The position numbers and the translations under genes were made by a program. Below are positions 11,626-20,290 of a DNA stretch of 64,000 nucleotides, piece by piece. The notes under the pieces are model-generated. The model saw only the letters and a program-made list of their open reading frames with translations. It did no database searches and had not been told where the DNA came from. Positions within the stretch are counted from its first letter, which is position 1. Every line of letters starts with the position of its first letter. Source of the stretch: Anastrepha obliqua (Eukaryota > Arthropoda > Insecta > Diptera > Tephritidae). Where the stretch lies: positions 2,482,501-2,546,500 of the forward strand of contig NW_026562179.1 in assembly GCF_027943255.1 (NCBI RefSeq), given 5' to 3'.

Positions 11626-12291
11626 TCTTGCAAATCTAACTATTATATCGTCCAGTGTATACAAATTTTTTCAAGGTCCTTTCCTCACCTTTTGCACTTA
11701 TTCTCTTGATAAATTTTTCATTCAATTACACTTTTTCACTATCTTCTTATTTAAATGTGGGCACTTAGACTCTTTGTGATTATTGCCACAGTAACTGCAA
11801 TAATACAGACGCACGTATTTAGGGGTACTTGAACTATTTCCCATTTACCTTATTTCTACGGGTTTTCTTATTATGATAAATTAACTTACATTAATATACT
11901 CCTGATTCTGGTGTCGTCCTTTGCTGGCGCTTAGATTCTTTGATTGTTGCTTTCTGTTTTCTTCACAGCTATTTCACTGCCGTTTCCTTTCTTACTGCTT
12001 TGTGGTCCTGCGAGAATTTTCTACTGCTTTGTGATCCTGCGAGAATTTTCTACTGCTTTGTGGTCCAGCGAGAATTTTCTACTGCTTTAACTTTGTTTTT
12101 TAAAAAAAATTTTCTCGAAAATTTATTTTTTTTCGCCCAATTCATGGGGTACTTTTTATTTATTTTTTTCAAAATATATTGTGTTATTTGTTTTTTCGCC
12201 CGATTCGTGGGGTACTTATTTTATTATCACCGACCGTATGCCCTCTCGCACGAGGTATTTGCTTACGGTTGATGCTCCTGGCAGGATCGCC
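11626..12291 (-). other. Leader of element A with primer site and minisatellite
   Basis: The primer-binding site follows the 5' LTR directly: in sense TGGCGATCCTGCCAGGA (12276-12292), starting with TGG as expected for pairing to a tRNA CCA end; the tRNA is not identified with confidence (an Arg type is possible). Downstream are three full copies and one partial copy of a 28-29-bp unit with AAGCAGTAGAAAATTCTCGC (11985-12092). Element D has five. No ORF is supported. Confidence 0.75.
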
Positions 12292-12793
12292 AATTAAAGT
12301 TCTAACGCGGTTGAGCGTTAAAAAAAAATAATACGCTTGCTTCCAAAGTCAAACTTGAAGTGATTATTTTATTCCTACGTTATTTCTTTTATACAAAATT
12401 TTTGCTTACTCTATCCTTAACAAATAATTGTTTATGTTTACAATAAATCTTTCACTACTGGATAAGCTTATTTCTTCATCCTCTAATTTGTGCTTATGCT
12501 AACTTTAAAAAGTACTTGACAAATAATTGTTTATGTTTATAGTAAATATTTCACTACTGGATGAACTTATTTCATCATCCTCTAATTTGTGCTTATGCTA
12601 GCTTTAAAAAGTATTGCTTATTGTACTTCTATCCTTAACAAATAATTGTTTATGTTTACAGTAAATATTTCACTATTGGATGAGCTTATTTCATCATCCA
12701 ATTAGTGCTTATGCTAGCTTTAAAAAGTATTGTTTACTCTAACTTTTTGTATATATTTGCCGTTATGCGGCTTACCAGAGTAGGGTATTAACT
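12292..12793 (-). repeat. 5' LTR of element A
   Basis: It is 502 bp, with the same ends as the 3' LTR and U3 tandem repeats. A TATAAAAG box and an AATAAA lie close together in sense near 12390. The outer flank TGCA (12794-12797) matches the flank of the 3' LTR. Confidence 0.93.
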
Positions 12794-12797
12794 TGCA

Positions 12798-13195
12798 TGT
12801 ATTTATGTATATGAGTGTTTGCTTTTGCACGTCCATATGAACGATTCTTCATGTGCAGATATTCATTTGATTTAGCTGAAGAATATATTGATTTTGTAAG
12901 GAAATCCTGTCGAATTATATTATTGGTATATGTTTAATTAAGTTCTTCTTACCAATTAAATATTATTATCCTTAAAAAAATTGAAACACTAGTTTTTTTT
13001 TAATTTTTATTTTTTATTTTTATCAACAAGTAAGTTAACTACTCATATATAGTATGTATATATTATACTATAAATAATAGGTATTTATTGTACATTTCCT
13101 GAAATGAAAAAAAAATATAAAATTGTGAAAGCACGCATTACGAAATTGTCCTCTTATTATAACAATTTCTCACACGACTTCGATATTGACATCGA
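12798..13195. other. AT-rich spacer shared by both arms
   Basis: No gene is seen. The stretch is almost identical, inverted, to 56735-57131, apart from a few substitutions and a short indel near tataataattattgg. It lies between gypsy A and a TTAA-type element and may belong to the host of both. Confidence 0.6.
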
Positions 13196-13199
13196 TTAA

Positions 13200-13922
13200 G
13201 GGGACCGTCTAGTTTAGCACTTTCAAAAAATTAATTTTTTTTTTGTTTACATTTTTCGAAAGTATATGTATGTAGAAATATTGTGTTTAAGTTTCAGAGA
13301 GTTCGGAGCAGTGTAAATATATTTTTTTCTTACCTGAACATCACTACCTAGAAGCGCTTTTAATATAAAAAAAAACTTTAAACGCGTTTTTCTCAAAACA
13401 ACGTTTTAAAAACGGTACCAAGGAGTTTACCAAAACTGTTAGACGAATTCTTTTGAAATTTAAGCCACATAATCTACACATACTAATAGAGGTAGTTCAC
13501 CTAGAAATCATTAAAATTTTGCATTGTTACAAATTGTTTATTTAGAAAAACAGCGAAAAAGAAGTGCATTTTTTTCAATTTTTGTCCGCCATTTTGATAT
13601 TTTTCGATAAATATTGATTTTTATAGGTGGATTAACTAGTATTTATTATACTGAATCTAACCCATTTTGATTTTTTTGTTTCAGACTAGCGGTTCCCGAG
13701 ATCTGCTTGGTACCGTTTTGCACTTCGATTTTAAAGCATTTACGCGCGGCCACCATTTTGTACATTAAAATGCAATAAAATAAATAAAATTTTTTTTTTA
13801 CACAATTTAAGACTTTATTTATTATATCTAACAATATCTACCTATATCTGTATCTTTCATTACATACTCAAAAGTAATTCCCAAAAATAGCTTTTTTTTA
13901 GCACATGATCTGGACGGTCCTC
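13200..13922. mobile_element. Candidate TTAA-type non-autonomous DNA element
   Basis: The left end is TTAA (13196-13199) then GGGGACCGTCTAG. The right end is an imperfect inverse, CTGGACGGTCCTCT, followed by TCAA-like bases. The interior is AT-rich with an AATAAA-bearing stretch and no transposase. TTAA sites suggest a piggyBac- or Kolobok-like mobilizer, but the right target site is mutated or misplaced. The right arm of the inverted duplication keeps the same left end at about 56727 and has lost the other end by deletion. Confidence 0.4.
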
Positions 13923-13923
13923 T

Positions 13924-14240
13924 CAAGTCATTGCGATTTACCTGATTTTTAAAACACTAATATCAATCCATCGTGATTAAGTGAAAATTGTAGTGGTTTA
14001 AAAATGTAGGCTCAGGTGCTACCTGAAAAAGAAGATAAAAGGAAAACCTGAAAGGTAGAGAAAAATCTGAAAGATGGAGAAAAGCCTGAAAAATAAAAAA
14101 ATCTAGAAAAAAGGAAAAATAAATATAAATAAATACATATTAGAATAAATAATAAAAAAAAACGCTGGTTTTGACCCTGACCTACAACGTACGACAACTT
14201 TTTTAGTTCATCGTTGCGCTTCTGACACCTAACTTGGGTA
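13924..14240. other. Purine-rich spacer
   Basis: No gene is seen. It holds a degenerate array of a roughly 17-20-bp unit (cctgaaa(a/g)gtagagaaaaatctgaaag type) at about 14020-14110 and AT-rich tracts. This interval is missing from the right arm, which joins across it near 56030. Confidence 0.5.
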
Positions 14241-14242
14241 TT

Positions 14243-14684
14243 TTATTGCCGTAAAAGCCATTTTGCATTTTCGAATAGAAGTACATATATCAAAAAGTCG
14301 AGTAGCTTGATGCGATGATCTTGACATTCGCCAGATATTGCGAACCAATGGGGGAATACTTCTTCGGTTTTTTGTTTTATAACTGGCAACATTACATTGC
14401 GAATATTACCTACGTGAACATATTTTGCAAAAAGCTGACGGTACCACCTCATCTGAAGGCGACACACTTCGAATACCCTATCTTCAGGACTCACCAGTCT
14501 CAAACCGGTGCCATCCGTGAAATTTTTAAACCTTATTAGGGCTTCGGAATGTAATTTTAAGTCTCCTTGTGTTTTCATCATAATGTGGGTGTAATAACGC
14601 TGCACCTGTACCTCAGCTATATTTGGTTCTTCGGCAAAATTCTCGTTTGCTTCCTCTATATTTTCTAAAACGAGTTGCTCATTT
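14243..14684 (-). pseudogene. P-like transposase C-terminal part (left arm)
   Basis: The frame of 120 codons (14605-14243) includes LRLVSPEDRVFEVCRLQMRW and HWFAISGECQDHRIKLLDF, which occur in the right arm at 55795-56025 downstream of a THAP-type P transposase. It is therefore the C-terminal end of that transposase. It lacks 19 codons present in the right copy, including a CDKC pair, and differs from it at about 14 of 270 aligned bases. It keeps the natural end (KWLLRQ then stop) that the right arm has lost. The rest of the gene lies at 33790-35388, separated by element B. Confidence 0.65.
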
Positions 14685-14890
14685 AAATTCTAGTCTCAGT
14701 CGTCGACTACCACTCGCGCTGAACAGAGGTGTTGTTTTTTTCTTCTCTGGTGTTCTTTAGTGCTTTTCGCAATCACAAATTGACACGAGTTTACCTAGTC
14801 TATTTTTTCACTTAAATAAAACTAAGTTCGTGCTTTGATTCGGAGTAGCAAAATCCAAAAGTATACAGTGCTACACCTAAAACATTCGAC

Positions 14891-15745
14891 ATGGCCCCTG
14901 GGCCTCCCAATTTAGGTACTAATCGGTTTGCGTTATTAGCCGATAGCACCACCATCAAAAAGAATAAAAAATCCAAAGACAAAAAGAATAAGTCTCTAAC
15001 GACTAACTTGCAAGACCTTTTCCCTGGCCTACCTAGTGTTAAAAAACCTAACCCCAAGTTCGTAGTCCTCGAGGCAACTGACAAAAATAAGCCATTGAGT
15101 CACTATTCGTGCTTTGCAGTTGACAAATCCATACGTGCAGTAAGCAGAGAAATTCAATCCATTTCTGAACTACGTGACGGCAACATCCTGTTATTAGTCA
15201 ATAACAAGAGCGTGGCAGAAAGATTCCTTGGCTTAAAAGAGCTTCCTGGTATATGCAACATAAAAGCAAAATACCATGAAAATCTTAACTTTAATAAGGG
15301 CACCGTGTTCGCACCTTTTCTCAATAATGTCAATGAAAGTGAAATCGTAAGTGAGCTAAACGCACAAGGTGTAGTGGCGGCCTATAAGTTTCAAAAGAAG
15401 ATTACCAATGATAAACTAGTTCCATCCGGGGTCGTTTTATTAACATTCGACCTATTTCACCTCCCTGACAAGATTGACATTGCTTGGAGAAACGTTCGCA
15501 TAAGGCAATATATCCCCAACCCAATGCGCTGCAAGAACTGCCAGCTGCTGGGGCACACAGCAAAATTTTGCAAACGCTCGCCAGCATGTGTTAATTGTAA
15601 TTTTCCACCCCACCAGCCGGATAACTGCACTCGCATTCTTTGCGCTAACTGCTTAGCAGATCACCCATCTTCGTCGAACAAGTGTCCTAAATTTATTCAG
15701 GCAAAAGACATAGAAAAATTAAAACACCCAATAAATGTACCATGA
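14891..15745 (+). CDS. ORF1 of element B (nucleic-acid-binding gag-like protein)
   Basis: ORF1 proteins of I-type elements coat the RNA and form particles. This frame gives 284 residues from an ATG about 195 bases after the element start. The N-terminal region is basic (KKNKKSKDKKNK) and the middle is RRM-like (residues about 55-190). Three zinc knuckles follow: CKNCQLLGHTAKFC from residue 214, CVNCNFPPHQPDNC, and CANCLADHPSSSNKC. The frame is intact to a TGA at 15743-15745. That stop overlaps an ATG at 15742 as ATGA, and the next frame starts with REAIKIYQSS, which resembles the REARxxY segment usually found after the knuckles. So either ORF1 was split by a frameshift or the overlap couples two products. 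Confidence 0.82.
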   Translation: MAPGPPNLGTNRFALLADSTTIKKNKKSKDKKNKSLTTNLQDLFPGLPSVKKPNPKFVVLEATDKNKPLSHYSCFAVDKSIRAVSREIQSISELRDGNILLLVNNKSVAERFLGLKELPGICNIKAKYHENLNFNKGTVFAPFLNNVNESEIVSELNAQGVVAAYKFQKKITNDKLVPSGVVLLTFDLFHLPDKIDIAWRNVRIRQYIPNPMRCKNCQLLGHTAKFCKRSPACVNCNFPPHQPDNCTRILCANCLADHPSSSNKCPKFIQAKDIEKLKHPINVP

Positions 15746-16248
15746 GGGAAGCTATTAAAATATATCAGAGCTCTACTCCCTCCCTCCCCGAAAACGCGCT
15801 TTCCTTTTCAACAGTTCTTTCTATGGAAAACTGTCAGCCAAATATTCCAGAAATAACACCTTCCAATCCACATCCACAATTAACTCAACATCAATTGTAC
15901 AATAATGCAGAAAAAACTCTTCCCGCATCCGATTTAATTCTAAATAACATAACCACTCCATTCATAGCCCCAGCATTCACTCATTCAACAGAAGATCTCC
16001 CAATAAATATCTCTTCACTTTCGAATTTCGCTCAAACCCAAGAAACATCCATTATCAATTTTGCTAACACAGACTCTCACTCTTCTCTTATTCATTCCCC
16101 AAATTTTACTACCACAGATTTTAGCTCAATTTCAAACTTCTCTTCCGATCACCTACAAACAAATAACACAAATCTCCCAATGGTTAAAACTAAATACAGC
16201 TTCCTACCTCTCGCTGATGACACTACAATGTCATCAGAAGATGATTAA
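15742..16248 (+). CDS. ORF1 C-terminal continuation of element B
   Basis: This is 168 codons rich in Ser, Thr, Asn and Pro, with no recognised domain beyond the first ten residues. Those residues (REAIKIYQSS) look like the helical segment that follows the zinc knuckles in I-type ORF1. The ATG overlaps the ORF1 stop by four bases. A low-complexity tail is usual for ORF1 proteins. Separate translation is possible by reinitiation but not shown. Confidence 0.5.
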   Translation: MREAIKIYQSSTPSLPENALSFSTVLSMENCQPNIPEITPSNPHPQLTQHQLYNNAEKTLPASDLILNNITTPFIAPAFTHSTEDLPINISSLSNFAQTQETSIINFANTDSHSSLIHSPNFTTTDFSSISNFSSDHLQTNNTNLPMVKTKYSFLPLADDTTMSSEDD

Positions 16249-16361
16249 CGAAATAAATCTCTAAGCATAACAAGTAGTACAACCAACAGTTAAAAACAAA
16301 ACAAAAAAAAACAATAAACGAAGCAAATACTCTCTTAACTCTCATATAGCAACAATATCAA

Positions 16362-16767
16362 AGTTAACACCACAGTTAACTCGCTCACCTGCAGCAGAAG
16401 CACACCTGTCTATTGAAATATGCTGACAGTGCGTCTGCTTAATGCAACGTGATCCACACGCGCATCCAGCAGACAGCAACTTCACCTGAAATGCACAACA
16501 TCGTGGGAATCGCTATGTCAGCAGAGTTAGGGTAGGAATAAGGCTAGCTTAAGTATAAAAGGTTCTGAGTGTGGCGCTGCGCGGGCAGTCTTGAACCAGT
16601 AGTCTACAATCGGTATTCTTCAACCAGCTAATTAATAAAATATATTGTTAAATACCTAAAAAAGGAGAATTAATTCTAGGATCCCGAAAGTAAGTATAAC
16701 GTAACGGGCCAAGTGGTTGGCCCGCAACTTTAATTTTTTAAACGATGTACTGCGGGACACGTTAACT
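16362..16767 (+). repeat. 5' LTR of element C
   Basis: It is 406 bp. A TATAAAA box lies at 16554-16560, with an initiator-like GGGCAGTCTTG about 25-30 bases downstream. AATAAA-like sequence follows near 16636. Its first bases are AGTTAAC, while the 3' copy begins AATTAAC. Confidence 0.93.
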
Positions 16768-16784
16768 GGCGCCCGAGCAGGGAC
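16767..16784 (+). promoter_or_regulatory. Primer-binding site of element C (lysine tRNA type)
   Basis: TGGCGCCCGAGCAGGGAC abuts the LTR, sharing its first T with the LTR end. It differs by one base from the well-known lysine-tRNA primer site TGGCGCCCGAACAGGGAC, so a lysine tRNA is the likely primer. Confidence 0.8.
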
Positions 16785-18830
16785 CCCTCTTTTTTTCAAA
16801 GATGGGGTACCTAACAAGGATCTCCGAAAGGGAGTCCTTGTGGTGTAGTGGAAGTGGAAAAAAAGTGAAAGTGAAAAAGTGAGTGCGCCGTGTTATAAAA
16901 AAAAATGTGATGAAATAGAATAAAATAAATGGAAAATAAAACTAAACCTGATAAAATAAAATAAATCAAACTATAACTAAAATTAAATTAAAATTAGACA
17001 AGAAACCAAAATTGGGATCATAGCTAAATTTTTTAATGTAAATTAACACAAAATAAATTAAGTTCAAATGAAATTAAATTGAATAAATAAATTAAAAAAT
17101 GGAGTTAATAAAATAAACTGAAATTAAAACTGAATTTCAAATAAATTCAAATTAAATCAAATTAAGTGTTTGAAAAAAATTCTCGACGATTCACGGCGCA
17201 AAACGAAAAATCACGAACACTTGAAAATGCCCTTCCGCAATGTGAAGCCGCACTTGTGCAAAATAACAGCCACAATGCGAGCTTCACAAAGGATTCCCTT
17301 GTTTAATAAGGGAATGTCCGGCAAAATGGAGCGGAGTGCGACGATAATTTTGTGAGGTGCAGTGAAGGGTGAATGCTCTGTGAAAGTAGTTTTCTTTCTC
17401 TTTCGAAAAAAAAAAAATAATAATAATAATTATAAAATAAATATAAATCTCGAAGTAAATTGCTCAGCGATTCACCACCTACGGGGGGACCCTCCTGGCA
17501 ATTTACTCACGAGGATGAAAGGAAATTTCTAAAATTTGTGAACTAAATAAAACATTACTTATAACTGCACTACTGCAATAAATAAATATAAAACTCGGAG
17601 TATGTTGCTCAGCGATTCACTACCTACGGGGGGACCCTCCTGGCAATTTACTCACGAGGATGAAATAAAATTTCTAAAATTTGTGAATTAAATAAAACAT
17701 TACTTATAACTGCACTACTGCGATAAATAAATATAAAACTCGGAGTATGTTGCTCAGCGATTCACTACCTACGGGGGGACCCTCCTGGCAATTTACTCAC
17801 GAGGATGAAAGAAGATGGCTAAAATTTGTCAAGGAAATAAAACAAAATGTTACTTGTTACTGCACCACAGCAATTTTTTGTCTGCGCTCGGTGACATTAG
17901 AATTGCCACAGGAGGCCGTATGCCTACGCCTACTAGGACGGACTCCTGCGACTATAATGTCGGTCGGTTACAGTCTTGTGTGCCCGCAATAGTAGTCATG
18001 CTACACCTTCCACATTGGAGATTGCCTTATTTTATAAAAAGGCTGCAACAATAAATAAATTTAAAATAATTACGCAGAGAATCGTATTAAAATCCCTGAC
18101 AAATTGGTGGGCACCGTGAAACATTCATAGTGCAAGGTTCGACTCCTCGTCAGAAGGAAATAACATATATTTGTCAAAAAATAAAAAAAAGAATACAAAA
18201 AGATGCTTGAGAAAAATTACGTATTTCTAATCTGTGGCGAATTGGTGGGTGCCATTTGCACAAGGTTCGACTCCTTGCCCGGATTCGTAAGAAAAAAAAA
18301 AAAAAAGAGGAAAGAGGTTAATTGGCTAGTGTAATTACAGCCATGTTCATAAGTAAATTGGGTAACGTCAACGATCTCGGCATGATAAAGCAGCTGCAGC
18401 CAGTGGACTGGATACGCCCTATCTGGGTGCCCGTATCGTTCACATGGGAACACGCCAACTATTTCTGGCCTCTGACAGCTAAATTAGAAGTTGTTTAGGC
18501 TTCCGAGAATCGTGTGAAGGAAGCGTCCTAAGTAGGTTGCCTGAAAACTGATTGTAGGACGACTAAAAAGGGTTCCAGCGTCCTTTCCGTGACCTTAACC
18601 AATAAAATAAGAAAAAAAAAAAAATTGACAAAATACTAAAACTTTCCGCATTTCTAGCTCAACATTTTGGATACTCGATGCAACCAATCAGCCTGTGAGT
18701 TGAAATAAGCAAAGCAACAAGTGCGATAGAAATAAGCGGAAGAGAATAACAAGTGACAGAAGCAGCGAAGGAGAAGGAAAAGGTTTGAAAAGGAGTGAAA
18801 ATAAAAGTCGGTGAGTCAATTTACATAATT
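16785..18830 (+). other. Leader of element C with 145-bp tandem repeats
   Basis: This is about 2 kb between the primer site and the gag ATG, long for the group. Three tandem units of about 145 bp start near 17449, 17595 and 17739; each holds TTGCTCAGCGATTCAC and CGGGGGGACCCTCCTGG. Two later segments each hold ATTGGTGGG and GGTTCGACTCC (18136-18146 and 18264-18274), the consensus of a polymerase III B box. No convincing ORF occurs; short frames stop early. Confidence 0.7.
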
Positions 18831-20002
18831 ATGGATTCCTTAGCCCAATCGGTTACTGAGTTAAATGGCTCTGTGGGTGCGCTCATGGCTGAGCTGAAAA
18901 AAGCCGAATACCGCATTCGCCAGCTTGAGGCAGCGTCCGTGGGGGGACCCGTGGCAGCACCAATTGAAATTCCTCTACAGGGGCCGGTGAATGAGGACGA
19001 CTTAAGGGAGATTGGTAGATTACCGGATTCAGTTAGGGATCTTCAGGTGTTCGAGGGAAACCCTTCCCAATACGTGTCCTGGGTGACATCAGTGGAGGGA
19101 ATCCTTGATGATTATAAAATCATCAAGACAAGACCCCTATATAGGGCCATCCTTAAAAGCATTAGGGGGGAAGTTAGGGGAAACGCTCTGCTCTAATCCC
19201 ACACAATATTTCCGAGGTCGACTGGCCAGGGATAAAAAACTGCCTGTCGCTACATTATGCAGATAAAAGGGACATACGCACCTTGGAGCATCAGTTGGGC
19301 CAGTTGACGCAAGGTGGTCTCAGGTTAGACGAATTTTATGCCCGCGTAAACCATCAATTTTCTCTAATAATTAACAAATTAAAAACCGAGAATTATTCTG
19401 CGGAAACTGTGGGTGCTGTAATGGAAACGTACCGGAATCGAGCGCTGGATGTCTTCATAAGAGGGTTAAATGGCGACCTTTCTCGTATGATAATAGTCCA
19501 AAAACCGCGATCGCTGCCTGAGGCGTACACGGCTTGTTTGGACATACAAAATTTGAATTTCAGGAATCAACCTGTCCATAGAGCGGTAATTAGAAATACG
19601 GTGACTGTTCCCATGAATACCATGAGTGGGAATTCTAAGCCTCACCCATCTGTTTTGAAGTTAAGCGGTAACTTTCGACCCACAGGAAATGATTATAATT
19701 TCGGATTTAGGCCGCAGAGTGGTTCCTTCCAGAATCGCACATTTACCCGAAAACCGAAAATATATCGACCAGTGGAAAAAATGGAAGTGGATCCTTCTGC
19801 ACAAACTCGTCGGAGTTTCTCGAATAAACCTCAGCAAGGATTCTCGTTTAAAAGGAAACTCGGCTCAGATAATTACCCCCAGAAACAGCAGAGGATGTTC
19901 CATATGGAGGCAATTGATGAAGAGTATGCCCAAGTAGCAGGGGATAATGTGGAAGACCAGGTAAATTTTATGACAGGAGCCTATCCAGCTTACCTTACAT
20001 AG
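18831..20002 (+). pseudogene. gag of element C
   Basis: The capsid gene starts at the ATG at 18831 (MDSLAQSVTELNGSV); an upstream GTG at 18795 is not a likely start. The first frame runs to 19196 through IGRLPDSVRDLQVFEGNPSQYVSW, a conserved N-terminal capsid block. A small insertion near 19190 changes frame. The second frame (19283-20002) has LEHQLGQLTQGGLRLDEFYARVNHQ and an Arg/Asn-rich C-terminus without a zinc knuckle. The overall length is normal for an errantivirus gag. Confidence 0.85.
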
Positions 20003-20290
20003 AGTATGTGAGTAACGACGGCACTCCCTTGAAATTCCTTGTAGACACTGGCGCAAATAAAAATTTTATTAATTCAACCCTTTCCCTAAATACTAAGACT
20101 TCCTTTTTTCGTATGTTCAGCCGGAGGGCGCATAAAAATCACTGAGGAAGTTAGTGGCAGGTTTTTCCAACGCGCGGGAAACGATACCTTTGTAACATTT
20201 TACGTACTGCCTGGTCTCGTTTCCTTTGATGGTATTATTGGCGATGATACCCTAAAGGAACTGGAGGCTATAATAGACCGCAAGGAAAAT
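20003..20290 (+). pseudogene. Protease region of element C
   Basis: LVDTGANKNFIN near 20038-20075 is the aspartic protease active-site motif. The frame breaks about 30 codons later. A segment near 20215 with a DGIIGDD-like motif fits the protease C-terminal half. It joins the RT frame that opens at 20291. Confidence 0.65.

Larger units (their letters stand above)
3256..12793 (-). mobile_element. Gypsy/errantivirus-type LTR retrotransposon A
   Basis: This is a complete but decayed Ty3/gypsy element read on the minus strand. LTRs lie at 12292-12793 (5') and 3256-3758 (3'), and TGCA flanks it at 3252-3255 and 12794-12797. In sense order it holds a primer site, a leader with a minisatellite, gag, protease, RT, RNase H, integrase and an env remnant. 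A piggyBac copy (3994-6438) sits in env. Element D at 57136-64000 is an inverted copy of the same insertion and shares its gag frameshift and the stops in protease and integrase, so those lesions predate the duplication. The two LTRs differ at roughly eight sites by eye. Confidence 0.92.

Noticed and set aside
13646..13834. A 62-codon minus-strand frame
   Set aside because: It lies in the TTAA-type element, has no family resemblance, and its counterpart near 56160-56275 is not better preserved than surrounding noncoding sequence.
17449..17870. CRISPR array from spaced repeats
   Set aside because: Units are about 145 bp with no short unique spacers, inside a retrotransposon leader.
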